From the NCBI GenBank assembly GCA_937959375.1, contig CALGLS010000225.1, positions 1 through 11,352 of the forward strand: 11,352 bases of DNA, read 5' to 3'. The translations under genes were made by a program, and so were the position numbers. The notes below the pieces were generated by a model. The model worked only from the letters and a program-made list of their open reading frames with translations, had not been told where the DNA came from and ran no database searches. The DNA is from an uncultured Saprospiraceae bacterium. Lineage in GTDB: Bacteria > Bacteroidota > Bacteroidia > Chitinophagales > Saprospiraceae. Positions within the stretch are counted from its first letter, which is position 1. The number at the start of each line of letters is the position of its first letter. Below, one piece after another: positions 1 to 7,254 of the stretch.

Positions 1-2078
1 GGACAAGCAACAGGGATAGAATCAAAACCCATTATTACGGGTTCTGTAGGTGGGTTTATAGTAACAGAAAGAATGGCTGAACAACTGTTCGCATCATTTG
101 CTGTTACGGTATAAGAACCAGCAGGAACACCTGTAATGGAAGGCCCTGTCTCACCAGTATTCCAACTATAAGTAAATGCACCGGTTCCTCCTGTAGCTTC
201 AATCGTTATCGCACCTGAGTTAGGACCTCCAGTACAAGAAATATGATCAAGTACAAGTGTGTCAAACATAATTGAGTTGACGAAAATAGATTCGGAAGCC
301 GTAGCGGTACAACCGTTATTATCTGTAACAATTACATCGTACATGCCTTGTGGAAGGTTGTCGATAATGTTAGTAGTTGCTCCATTTGACCAAAGCGTCG
401 AAATAGGAGAAACACCACCATTTATATTGGCAGCCATAGCACCATCTGTTCCAAATGGACAGGTAGGATTGGTTTCATTTATTTGAACGAGTAAAGGATC
501 AGTGTTCACCACAGTAATAGTTCCTGTTTGTAAATCACCATTCGCATCGGTAGTTGTTATATCGTATGTGCCAGGCGTTAAACCTGTGAATTCATAATCA
601 AGTCCGCTAGTTGGGAAAGTTAAGAGTCCGTTATTACCAGGGTTACTTACTTCAACGTAAGCTACATTGTATGGTGCGGCACCTCCAGAAGGAGTTACCG
701 TGATGGTTCCCATATCGGTAGTCGTAGAACAACTAATGATGTTTAATGTAATCGAGTTGTTACTAATTGTTACTGAACCATTCGTAAATTCAGCTCCAAT
801 GAAGAAGGAGTTAATTCCATCGGTTGTTGTAACCTCACTAGGAGTTGGGGTTTCTGAAAATATAACAGGACTGGTTTCTCCTAGAGCACCAATTGCAGTA
901 AAGCAAATTTCATAAATAGGAGTTCCATCAGCTACTGTAAAACCACCAAAAGTAGGATCCTGCCAGCTTACGGTAACTTGACCAGGAGCAGAAGATCCAA
1001 ATATCAGAAGGTCTGCTGGAATGTTAAGCGTATTGATGGTCGTAAAAGTTAGAATCGTTGGGTCGTAATTGATTGAATATTGAAATGAACCAATCTGAGT
1101 AAAATTGTTAGCGGTCACTTCAACACAAACAGTAGCTGCAGGTAAAGTAGTTACGTTAGCAGCGCTTGATTCTAGTTGAATACAAGTCGCCATGTTAACT
1201 GTGAAATTAGCAGAACAGCTTTTGCCATCTTCGATGACAACATTGTATACACCCGGTTGTGGTACGTTGAACTCTACTACGTCACCGTGTGTGAATGTAG
1301 TGCCGTTTATGTTAGCAGTAACGCTAGGGTCGCTTGCCAAGCTAATGCTAATATTGGTGTAGTTACTATTGTCAAATTCTGGTAAACCACCTGCCAATTC
1401 AAAAGAACCTCCACAAGGTCCGTTGGCGGTAGTATTTATATTTAGACCTTCCACTTCATTTAGGTAAACTACGCGGAAGTCATCGTTTGTGTTTGCATGA
1501 ATACAAGGTCCGCTAGGGCCTCCCATTCCGTCATTTTCCCAAAGGAAATTCCCATGATCATCTAATGTGATCGGTGCGAAGAATAATTCAAAAGGGGCAC
1601 CTGCGTTGTAAGTTGTTTGTAAAAAACCACTATTGGTAAAAGTAGAGTTTCCCAGAATGTCTGCTGTTTGATCAACAGTGACACTTAGTGTTGGGAAATT
1701 AGGATTCAAATGACAAGGATCACCTTGGATGGAAAGAAAGTCAACACCAGAGATAGTCGGCTCACAAGTATAAAAAGCGTAGCTGATACCTGGAGCAGAA
1801 CTTGCGTCTGGGTCTCCAAAAGTTTGTCCACCTAAGTGTGTAATTTCCAATGCATCATTTATACACAAAAATTCAACATCATTAGATTGAGCAGTTGCTG
1901 CTAATGCTTGTGATGATGTACCTGCAAAAGCAGAAACACCAGCTGGGCAAACAACTAATGAAGGGGTGGAGTTAGAAGGATCGAATTCACCTTCTGTGCC
2001 AACGGTTGTAGGTACTTGTGCAAAAACACTAAGTGTGGCAAAAAGTGCGAGTGTTAAAGGGATTAAACGTTTAATCAT
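1..2078 (-). CDS. Secreted multidomain surface protein with cohesin-like domain and SprB-type repeats (3' end beyond the window)
   Basis: The reading frame is open from an ATG at 2078-2076 to the left edge, giving 692 residues without a stop, so the C-terminus is missing. Residues 1-20 form a signal peptide (MIKR, then a hydrophobic run ending VFA before Gln21). Residues 21 to about 295 are a Cys-containing secreted region that I cannot assign. Residues about 298-440 look like a cohesin-like domain: CVEVTANNF, a GSFQYSINYDPTILTF strand pair, VSWQDP, IYEICF and a closing NGSVTI. Three SprB/Ig-like repeats follow at about 442-525, 533-605 and 608-690, with the usual SC/TC near the start, GxxPY- or SWNTGET-like centres, and LPxGxYxVxVTDxxGC-type ends. 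Such proteins in Bacteroidota are normally exported by the type IX system through a C-terminal sorting domain and act as adhesins or gliding filaments. That domain would lie outside the window, so export route and role are inferred. Family assignment is firm; function is not. Confidence 0.88.
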   Translation of the reverse strand, partial: MIKRLIPLTLALFATLSVFAQVPTTVGTEGEFDPSNSTPSLVVCPAGVSAFAGTSSQALAATAQSNDVEFLCINDALEITHLGGQTFGDPDASSAPGISYAFYTCEPTISGVDFLSIQGDPCHLNPNFPTLSVTVDQTADILGNSTFTNSGFLQTTYNAGAPFELFFAPITLDDHGNFLWENDGMGGPSGPCIHANTNDDFRVVYLNEVEGLNINTTANGPCGGSFELAGGLPEFDNSNYTNISISLASDPSVTANINGTTFTHGDVVEFNVPQPGVYNVVIEDGKSCSANFTVNMATCIQLESSAANVTTLPAATVCVEVTANNFTQIGSFQYSINYDPTILTFTTINTLNIPADLLIFGSSAPGQVTVSWQDPTFGGFTVADGTPIYEICFTAIGALGETSPVIFSETPTPSEVTTTDGINSFFIGAEFTNGSVTISNNSITLNIISCSTTTDMGTITVTPSGGAAPYNVAYVEVSNPGNNGLLTFPTSGLDYEFTGLTPGTYDITTTDANGDLQTGTITVVNTDPLLVQINETNPTCPFGTDGAMAANINGGVSPISTLWSNGATTNIIDNLPQGMYDVIVTDNNGCTATASESIFVNSIMFDTLVLDHISCTGGPNSGAITIEATGGTGAFTYSWNTGETGPSITGVPAGSYTVTANDANSCSAILSVTINPPTEPVIMGFDSIPVAC

Positions 2079-2502
2079 TTTTATGCGCTTTTATTTTTAT
2101 GCGAAGCTGTTTCAACAACTTCTGTATGGGAGATCCATTAATTTAGTTCTGAGGCTAATTTTCTCATGCCTGAAAAATCATGCAAAAATAGGTATAGGAG
2201 GCGAACTTTTAAGTATGCTGTCTGTCTTATTTAAAAGCTTTTGAACAAAATCAGCCATTTCCTACTATTAAGTCTGTTTTAGGCAATAAGCTAGAAATTG
2301 GGTTTAAACAAAAGCTTTGAGAAATATTAAACATTAGTACTATGCATACTTTGTACCAAAAGGAGACAAAATGCTGTATAAGTACGCTTATTATCAACTA
2401 TTTATTACTTGTAGAGCCGTATAATTTTTTGATTATGCTAATATCCTACAGCAAGCGATTTATTACTATTTGAACAAAGTGCCGAATCTATTGAAGAATT
2501 GG
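2079..2502. other. Intergenic region between hutI and the cohesin/SprB gene
   Basis: About 420 bp, AT-rich, with no gene I can support. It holds the candidate promoter of the minus-strand surface protein at 2183-2190 and the 3' flank of hutI, where I find no convincing hairpin plus T-run. A 17-codon plus-strand frame at 2371-2424 (MLYKYAYYQL...) has an AAGGAG seven bases before its ATG, but it is too short to call a gene. Confidence 0.6.
2183..2190 (-). promoter_or_regulatory. Candidate -7 box (TATTTTTG) for the cohesin/SprB gene
   Basis: Read on the minus strand, 2190-2183 is TATTTTTG, an exact match to the Bacteroidota -7 consensus TAnnTTTG. It lies about 105 bp before the ATG at 2078. No convincing TTG -33 element is seen at the usual 19-21 bp distance, so this rests on the -7 match and position alone. 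Confidence 0.45.
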
Positions 2503-3747
2503 CTAAACGAGCTTCCCTTTTAGAATCACTTTATCCACTAAATTGCTTCCAAAAGAGTAGGGTAAATAAGCTATAGATGGGATACGCTTGGTAATGAAAA
2601 CGCTGCCTGTCTTTCCTTTTTCAATACTGCCATAACTGCTTTGCGACTCTAAGGCGACAGCTCCATTGATGGTAGCGGCATTAATGGCTTCTTCAGGAGT
2701 CATTTTCATATTGATGCAAGCCAAAGAAACGACAAAAGCCATTTTGCCGGAAGGCGTAGAACCTGGATTGAAATCAGTGGCTAAAGCGACAGGTAAACCA
2801 GCATCGATCATTTTACGGGCAGGTGGGTAGTGATCATTGATAAAGAAAGGGGCTGAGGGCAAAAGCACGGGCATGGTATTAGAACCCAACAAGCAAGTGA
2901 TTTCCTCATCGTTAACGACCTCAAGATGATCAACAGATATAGCGCCATGCTTTACACTTGCCTGAATACCGCCCATACAATTGAATTGGTTGGTATGGAT
3001 TTTTGGCTTAAGCCCAAATTTGCTAGCAGCCTCCATAATTCGTTCTGTTTGTTCTACAGAGAAAAAACCTTTTTCACAAAAGGCATCAACATAATCTGCT
3101 AGACCTTCGTCTGCTATTTGCGGCAGCATTTTAGTCAAAATGAGCTGCATGTATTCTTCCGGATTCTCCTTGTAAATAGCAGGAAAGGCATGCGCTCCAA
3201 GAAAGGTTGACTTGACGGTAAGGTTCGTCATCTCCTTTAAGCGACGAATTACACGTAGCATTTTTAATTCGTCTTTGAGACTTAATCCATAACCAGATTT
3301 AATTTCAACCAAGGCCGTTCCGAAACCAATAATTTCTTCCAGCCGGGTATATGCTTGTTCTACTAAGGCTTCCTCGGGTGTGTTTCCCAAACGCTTTGCT
3401 GAGTTGAGAATACCACCGCCTTTTTCTGCAATTTCTTTGTAAGTCAATCCATTGATTCGGTCCACGAATTCTGATTCGCGACTACCTGCGTATACGATGT
3501 GGGTGTGCGAATCGCACCATCCAGGGAAAACCATTCGCCCAGTGGCATCAATGATTTGGTCTGCGTTTTCAGGGCAGTTATCCATTGTTCCGTAATCGTG
3601 AATAAGGCCATCTTGGATCAATAACCAAGCGTTGTCGATTTGTGGAAGTGTCTTCATGTCAGCGCCTTTTACGGGCGAAGTCATTGGAGTATTGTGCTTA
3701 CCAACTTGGACTAATGTCTTGATGGATTTTATAAGGATAGAGGCCAT
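2503..3747 (-). CDS. hutI: Imidazolonepropionase (EC 3.5.2.7)
   Basis: HutI hydrolyses 4-imidazolone-5-propanoate to N-formimidoyl-L-glutamate, the third step of cytoplasmic histidine degradation. The 414 residues match the usual family length. It belongs to the metal-dependent amidohydrolase superfamily. Visible family motifs in order are FPGWCDSHTHIVYAGSRESEF with the metal-binding HxH, GGGILNSA, a KSGYGL segment, TFLGAHAFP with a further metal His, DAFCEKGFF, IHTNQFNCMGG, VDHLEVV and LATDFNPGSTPSG with the conserved Asp of the active site. The MASILIKSIKTLVQV start fits the family, which opens with a strand of this kind, and a -7 promoter box lies directly upstream. No hutH, hutU or hutG gene is adjacent, so the pathway must be completed from elsewhere in the genome. 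A deaminase of the same superfamily is the alternative, but the GGGI, SGYGL and NPGSTP signatures are specific to HutI. Confidence 0.96.
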   Translation of the reverse strand: MASILIKSIKTLVQVGKHNTPMTSPVKGADMKTLPQIDNAWLLIQDGLIHDYGTMDNCPENADQIIDATGRMVFPGWCDSHTHIVYAGSRESEFVDRINGLTYKEIAEKGGGILNSAKRLGNTPEEALVEQAYTRLEEIIGFGTALVEIKSGYGLSLKDELKMLRVIRRLKEMTNLTVKSTFLGAHAFPAIYKENPEEYMQLILTKMLPQIADEGLADYVDAFCEKGFFSVEQTERIMEAASKFGLKPKIHTNQFNCMGGIQASVKHGAISVDHLEVVNDEEITCLLGSNTMPVLLPSAPFFINDHYPPARKMIDAGLPVALATDFNPGSTPSGKMAFVVSLACINMKMTPEEAINAATINGAVALESQSSYGSIEKGKTGSVFITKRIPSIAYLPYSFGSNLVDKVILKGKLV

Positions 3748-3760
3748 GTTTGTTTTTTTG

Positions 3761-3768
3761 CAAAGATA
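3761..3768 (-). promoter_or_regulatory. Candidate -7 box (TATCTTTG) for hutI
   Basis: On the minus strand 3768-3761 reads TATCTTTG, an exact TAnnTTTG match and identical to the box before efp. It ends only 13 bp before the hutI ATG, so the transcript would have a leader of roughly ten bases. No clear TTG -33 element is visible. The position where it would sit abuts the inverted-repeat element that begins at 3796. Confidence 0.55.
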
Positions 3769-3795
3769 TTGAAATTTGGGAGACTACCTTCTATC

Positions 3796-3934
3796 GGGGA
3801 TGGGAACACGGATCTAACGGATGGAATGGATAAGAACGGATTTTTCATTTATTGTGGGGTACGTAATTTTGCGTATTACGAAAAAAAATCCGTCCCTAAT
3901 CTGTTTGATCTGTCCAATCCGTGTTCCCATCCCC
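3796..3934. repeat. 139-bp inverted-repeat (palindromic) intergenic element with 9-10-nt GGAT units
   Basis: The outer 18 bases are perfect inverted repeats: GGGGATGGGAACACGGAT at 3796-3813 and its exact reverse complement at 3917-3934. Pairing continues imperfectly inward for about 50 bases per arm, to ACGGATTTTT near 3836-3845 and AAAAATCCGT near 3884-3893. The left arm repeats GGAT every 9-10 bases (3810, 3819, 3828 and 3838), and the right arm shows the same spacing with ATCC/ATCT. The centre holds a small hairpin, CGTAAT (3862-3867) with ATTACG (3875-3880). There is no coding potential worth the name. It resembles dispersed palindromic repeats (REP- or MITE-like), but copy number and mobility cannot be judged here. 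Confidence 0.85.
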
Positions 3935-3944
3935 ATCAACGGGC

Positions 3945-3986
3945 AAAAAAAAATCCCGAGACTATAACAGCCTTGGGATTCTTTTT
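3945..3986 (-). terminator. Strong intrinsic terminator, potentially bidirectional, after the thioredoxin-SPOR gene
   Basis: The stem pairs 3952-3963 with 3969-3980: AATCCC/GGGATT, one A-C mismatch, then five more pairs including one G-U, closing a 5-base loop. On the minus strand the hairpin is followed by nine T (A-run at 3945-3953), and it begins about 25 bp beyond the stop codon at 4006. On the plus strand it is also followed by a T-run at 3982-3987, so it could work both ways, although no plus-strand gene ends here. Confidence 0.85.
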
Positions 3987-4005
3987 TCCTATAAAAGCGA
4001 AATCA

Positions 4006-4893
4006 CTATTTCATCGTAGATAAATCTTTTACGATGCAGTCGATTCCAGATTTTTTAACGTAAGTTCTAAACTCAGTAGCACTACTCGGATCGCCAAATT
4101 CGCCAATCATTACGCGATATACTTTTTTACCTTTTAGTTGAGCAATGTGCACAAGTACTGGTTCTCTAAATTTCTTTTCTAAGCGAGCTGCTTCTATCAG
4201 TACGTTACCGTAATCGCCAAATACACCAACTTGTACGGAGTATCCTTTAGAAGCTTGACGGCTTACTTTGAAGCGGTATAGACCTTCACCAGTTGAAACG
4301 GTAGCACTTGGAGCACTAGCTGCTGGCTTAGTTGGCTTTGCAGTTGGAGCAGGTTTAGGTGCAGGTTTCGGCGCTGGTTTTGGCTTAGGAGCAGGCTTAG
4401 GTTTTGGTTCCAATTTTGGACGTGTAACAGGCGGCTTTGGAGTAGGTTTTGCCGTAGCAGTTTTTACTCTATTCTCAGCTGTATTATGTTTTTTCAAAAT
4501 AGCTAATAACTTACTTGGAGGTAAAGACTCTTCGTAGCGATCAACGATTTCTCCTTTGGAATTAAATATAAGTATAGATGGCAATAGCTTGATGCCGTAG
4601 ACTTGCTTGTAAGCATACCCATCAAAATCATCTATATCTACTTTTACTGGGATGTAATTACTCTCCACGTACTTGACCAATGCAGGATCAGTAAATGTCG
4701 TCTCGTCCATCCATCGACAGGGCATACACCAGCTAGCAACAAAGTCTACGAAGTACAATTTCCCTTCTGTAGCTGCTTTATTTTTAACAACGTTGAGACT
4801 TCCTTTGAAAAATTCAACTTTCACAGCGCCTGGGCTAGAACTCATCCAAACCGGGGCAATCATCATGATCAATAAAATAATGCGCTTACTCAT
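4006..4893 (-). CDS. Exported thioredoxin-fold protein with Lys/Ala-Pro linker and C-terminal SPOR domain
   Basis: The protein has 295 residues. Residues 1 to about 22 form a signal peptide (MSKR, then a hydrophobic IILLIMMIAPVW core). There is no lipobox Cys, so it is probably a soluble or loosely anchored periplasmic protein. Residues about 25-137 form a thioredoxin-like domain with the redox motif WCMPC (Cys56, Cys59), the following MDETTF typical of thioredoxin_7/DsbD-gamma-like proteins, and the cis-proline segment LLPSILIF (Pro105). Residues about 149-190 are an extended linker of KP and AP pairs. Residues about 216-290 are a SPOR domain (GYSVQVGVFGDYGN, VYRVMIGEF, then ATEFRTYVKKSGIDCIV). 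SPOR domains bind glycan strands lacking stem peptides, mostly at division septa. A thiol-disulfide or reductase role near septal peptidoglycan is therefore my inference. The gene seems monocistronic, ending in a strong terminator. Confidence 0.9.
   Translation of the reverse strand: MSKRIILLIMMIAPVWMSSSPGAVKVEFFKGSLNVVKNKAATEGKLYFVDFVASWCMPCRWMDETTFTDPALVKYVESNYIPVKVDIDDFDGYAYKQVYGIKLLPSILIFNSKGEIVDRYEESLPPSKLLAILKKHNTAENRVKTATAKPTPKPPVTRPKLEPKPKPAPKPKPAPKPAPKPAPTAKPTKPAASAPSATVSTGEGLYRFKVSRQASKGYSVQVGVFGDYGNVLIEAARLEKKFREPVLVHIAQLKGKKVYRVMIGEFGDPSSATEFRTYVKKSGIDCIVKDLSTMK
4324..4449 (-). repeat. Low-complexity Lys-Pro/Ala-Pro linker coding repeat
   Basis: This stretch encodes residues about 149-190 of the thioredoxin-SPOR protein, where PKP and PAP pairs recur (for example PKPKPAPKPKPAPKPAPKP). 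The DNA is a degenerate tandem repeat of 6-nt proline-pair codons, so slippage could change linker length between strains. Such rigid extended linkers, as in TonB, usually span distance in the periplasm. Confidence 0.8.
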
Positions 4894-5485
4894 ACTCTTT
4901 TAAATTAAAGGCAAGTTGCTAGGAGACGGAGTTAAAAAAACTCTGTTAAATTACTTGGTCAACTTACGGATTAACAATTAATGATGCAATTTATAAATCT
5001 GCATCTGTCTTTTCTTAACAAGTCGTGAGGCAAAAAAAACACCTCTTAAATAGCGGAAGGAATTCGTTTAATCTTATTAAGGTTAAACCAACATGAGATA
5101 TTATAATTAATTCTAATTTTATGAGAAAATTAAATCCTTCTCGTCAAGCAAATTACTACGAAAATACCACTTTTGATACCAAATGAAGCGATTGACCTTC
5201 CACAGTCATCATTCTGTTTGCAAATATGATACCACATATGAAAAAATATAATAATTTATTATGATAGGTATTACTAGTGACTTATGGCCTAAAAATGCGA
5301 TCTGTTGGTGATTGTAGTGTTATTTTATTTTGATAAGTGAATTTTGAGGTAAATTTTATACCTTGTCACTCCTTATAAAGAGCCGTTTATTTGAGCTTTT
5401 TTTGTCTCTAAAATGAGGTTAAAATGCCTGGTTTTAAGGAAACTCAATAATATATATCTAAGAGAACAACCACACACGTTATTAT
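4894..5485. other. Gene-free divergent intergenic region upstream of fabH
   Basis: About 590 bp, strongly AT-rich, between the divergent thioredoxin-SPOR gene and fabH. It must carry both promoters, but I find no exact TAnnTTTG box in a good position for either gene. It holds a short perfect hairpin GAGTT-AAAAA-AACTC at about 4929-4943 and a weak terminator-like hairpin at 5377-5403. A 21-codon frame at 5121-5186 (MRKLNPSRQ...) has no supporting signals. The rpmF and plsX genes often found before fabH are absent. No tRNA or known riboswitch is recognised. Confidence 0.6.
5377..5403 (+). terminator. Weak terminator-like hairpin upstream of fabH
   Basis: AAAGAGC (5377-5383) can pair with GCTTTTT (5395-5401) using one G-U pair, with an 11-base loop, in a run of seven T (5397-5403). 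It lies about 80 bp before the fabH ATG with no gene upstream on this strand. It could attenuate a long fabH leader or be chance in AT-rich DNA. Confidence 0.25.
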
Positions 5486-6487
5486 ATGTCAAAAAAATTA
5501 GCAACTATCACTGGTGTACAAGGTTATGTACCAGAACATGTTTTGACCAACAAGGATCTTGAAAAAATGGTGGATACCAATGATGAATGGATCCAATCGA
5601 GAACAGGTATTAAAGAGAGAAGAATATTAAAAGGAGAGGGACTGGCTGCTTCTGATATGGGAGTAGAGATGGTGAAAGGCCTTTTGGCAAAAACCAATAC
5701 CAAACCAGAAGAAATTGAAATGTTGATCTGTGCCACAATTACTGGTGATATGATCTTCCCTGATACAGCTAACACGATTTGTGATAAAGCTGGAATTAAA
5801 AATGCCTTTGGATATGATATCAATGCAGCCTGCTCAGGCTTTTTATATGCATTGACAACCGGTGCAAAATTCGTTGAAACCGGTACTTACAAAAAAGTAA
5901 TAGTGATTGGTCTGGACTTTATGTCTTCGATTCTTGATTATACTGATCGAGCGACCTGCATTATATTTGGTGATGGAGGAGGAGCTGTGCTGCTTGAACC
6001 ACGTGAGGATGGTACAGGAGTGCAAGATCAAGTACTAAAAGCAGATGGAAGTGGACGTGAGTTTTTGCATATGAAAGCAGGTGGATCACTGCGACCACCT
6101 TCAGCAGAAACGGTTGCCAATAATGAACATTACGTGTATCAGGAAGGCCGCACTGTTTTCAAACATGCTGTCAAAAGTATGGCATCAACAGTACAAGACC
6201 TGATGAAAAGAAATAGCTTGACTAATGATGATATAGACTGGTTGATACCACATCAAGCGAATATTCGCATAATTAAGTCGGTTGCAAACGCCTGCGATTT
6301 CCCTATGGAAAAAGTAGTGGTCAATATTGAAAAATATGGGAATACTACGGCAGGAACACTACCGCTCTGTTTATGGGATTGGGAGCCACGTTTAAAGAAA
6401 GGTGACAAATTAATATTGACTGCATTTGGAGGTGGATTTACCTGGGGTTCTATCTACTTGGTATGGGGCTACGATACCCCTTCATAA
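5486..6487 (+). CDS. fabH: 3-oxoacyl-[acyl-carrier-protein] synthase III (KAS III)
   Basis: FabH condenses an acyl-CoA primer with malonyl-ACP to start type II fatty acid synthesis in the cytoplasm. Its 333 residues fit the family. The catalytic triad is in place: Cys116 in DINAACSGF, His256 in IPHQANIRI and Asn286 in EKYGNTTAGT. The TNDEWIQSRTGIKERR segment near residues 31-46 and the GDGGGAV motif (162-168, where the second Ala of the common GDGAGAV is Gly) are also typical. The C-terminal half (LPLCLWDWE, then FGGGFTWGS) resembles the form usual in Bacteroidota. The ATG at 5486 gives the expected MSKK...ITGVQGYVPE start. It is the first gene of the fabH-efp-accB-accC cluster. The next gene is 195 bp away with its own promoter box, so fabH may be transcribed both alone and by read-through. 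Primer preference (acetyl or branched) cannot be read from the sequence. Confidence 0.97.
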   Translation: MSKKLATITGVQGYVPEHVLTNKDLEKMVDTNDEWIQSRTGIKERRILKGEGLAASDMGVEMVKGLLAKTNTKPEEIEMLICATITGDMIFPDTANTICDKAGIKNAFGYDINAACSGFLYALTTGAKFVETGTYKKVIVIGLDFMSSILDYTDRATCIIFGDGGGAVLLEPREDGTGVQDQVLKADGSGREFLHMKAGGSLRPPSAETVANNEHYVYQEGRTVFKHAVKSMASTVQDLMKRNSLTNDDIDWLIPHQANIRIIKSVANACDFPMEKVVVNIEKYGNTTAGTLPLCLWDWEPRLKKGDKLILTAFGGGFTWGSIYLVWGYDTPS

Positions 6488-6585
6488 GTTAATATTATAA
6501 AGGACATCTTAAAGTCAATGATTTAAATCTAAAATTAAGAAAGGGCTTTCCTGCTAAGGCTGCCCTAAAATCGTTAACTTTTTAA

Positions 6586-6593
6586 TATCTTTG
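6586..6593 (+). promoter_or_regulatory. Candidate -7 box (TATCTTTG) for efp-accB-accC
   Basis: TATCTTTG matches the Bacteroidota -7 consensus TAnnTTTG exactly and lies 89 bp before the efp ATG at 6683. A clear TTG -33 element is lacking. The box indicates that efp and the acc genes can be transcribed independently of fabH. Confidence 0.6.
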
Positions 6594-6682
6594 CCGGACT
6601 TTTTTTATTGGAGTTGTTTTCTGCTATTTCCTATGGTAATAACTTTAAACAATTTCATTCACAATTTAATTTAGCTTTTAAG

Positions 6683-7249
6683 ATGGCAAATACTTCAGAA
6701 ATAAAGAATGGTTTGTGCTTGAATTTCAACAATGACGTTTGGTCAGTAGTTGAATTTCTTCACGTGAAGCCAGGTAAAGGACCTGCATTCGTAAGATGCA
6801 AACTCAAAAGTATGACTAGTGGAAAGGTGGTTGACAACACTTGGCCTTCAAGTCACAAGATTGATGTGGTAAGAGTAGAAAGACGAAAATTTCAATTCCT
6901 TTATCAGGATGATATGGGCTATCACTTTATGAATAACGAAACTTACGATCAAACAATGATTGATCCGAAGCTTTTGGAAAAACCAGAATTAATAAAAGAA
7001 GGATCTGACGTGGACATTTTATTCGATTCTGAAAAAGATATGCCACTTACAGTTGAACTTCCTCAGTACATGGTACTTCAAGTAACTTATACTGAGCCAG
7101 GATTAAAAGGTGATACAGCGACTAATGCTAAGAAACCGGCCAAACTCGAAACAGGTGCAGAAGTGCAAGTTCCTTTGTTTATCAACGAAGGTGATTTAAT
7201 AAAAATAGAAACAGCTACAAGTAATTACGTGGAACGCGTAAAAAAATAA
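6683..7249 (+). CDS. efp: Translation elongation factor P
   Basis: EF-P binds the ribosome between the P and E sites and speeds peptide bond formation at consecutive prolines. From the ATG at 6683 the protein is 188 residues, the standard family length, and begins MANTSEIKNG. The frame is open upstream to a TTG at 6608, but that would add 25 unrelated residues, so I reject it. The N-terminal KOW-like domain carries the loop HVKPGKGPAF with Lys32 at the tip, the position modified by lysylation, rhamnosylated (as Arg) or left bare in different lineages. OB domains follow, ending GDLIKIETATSNYVERVKK, which matches the usual C-terminus. Lys at the tip excludes the EarP/Arg type. Whether it is modified by EpmA cannot be told from this window. 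It ends 5 bp before accB, so the two are almost certainly co-transcribed. Confidence 0.97.
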   Translation: MANTSEIKNGLCLNFNNDVWSVVEFLHVKPGKGPAFVRCKLKSMTSGKVVDNTWPSSHKIDVVRVERRKFQFLYQDDMGYHFMNNETYDQTMIDPKLLEKPELIKEGSDVDILFDSEKDMPLTVELPQYMVLQVTYTEPGLKGDTATNAKKPAKLETGAEVQVPLFINEGDLIKIETATSNYVERVKK

Positions 7250-7254
7250 TTACT

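Noticed and set aside
1966..2244. 92-codon plus-strand frame spanning the start of the cohesin/SprB gene
   Set aside because: It overlaps the signal peptide and promoter of a well-supported minus-strand gene and has no recognisable protein features.
3769..4023. 84-codon plus-strand frame between hutI and the thioredoxin-SPOR gene
   Set aside because: It runs through the palindromic element and the terminator, and its sequence is explained by those repeats.
4268..4537. 89-codon plus-strand frame rich in Gly/Ala/Phe
   Set aside because: It is the antisense of the Lys-Pro/Ala-Pro linker of the thioredoxin-SPOR gene. The composition is a by-product of that repeat.
5121..5186. 21-codon plus-strand frame (MRKLNPSRQ...) upstream of fabH
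   Set aside because: It has no ribosome-binding or promoter signal and no family resemblance. It is too short to support from sequence alone.
6541..6567. AGGGC/GCCCT pairing between fabH and efp as a terminator
   Set aside because: The stem is only five pairs with a weak inner stem and a long loop, and no T-run follows, so it does not qualify as an intrinsic terminator.
6608..6682. TTG-initiated 25-residue N-terminal extension of EF-P
   Set aside because: The ATG at 6683 gives the standard 188-residue EF-P with a typical N-terminus. The extension sits just 15 bp after the promoter box and has no family counterpart, so it is leader sequence.
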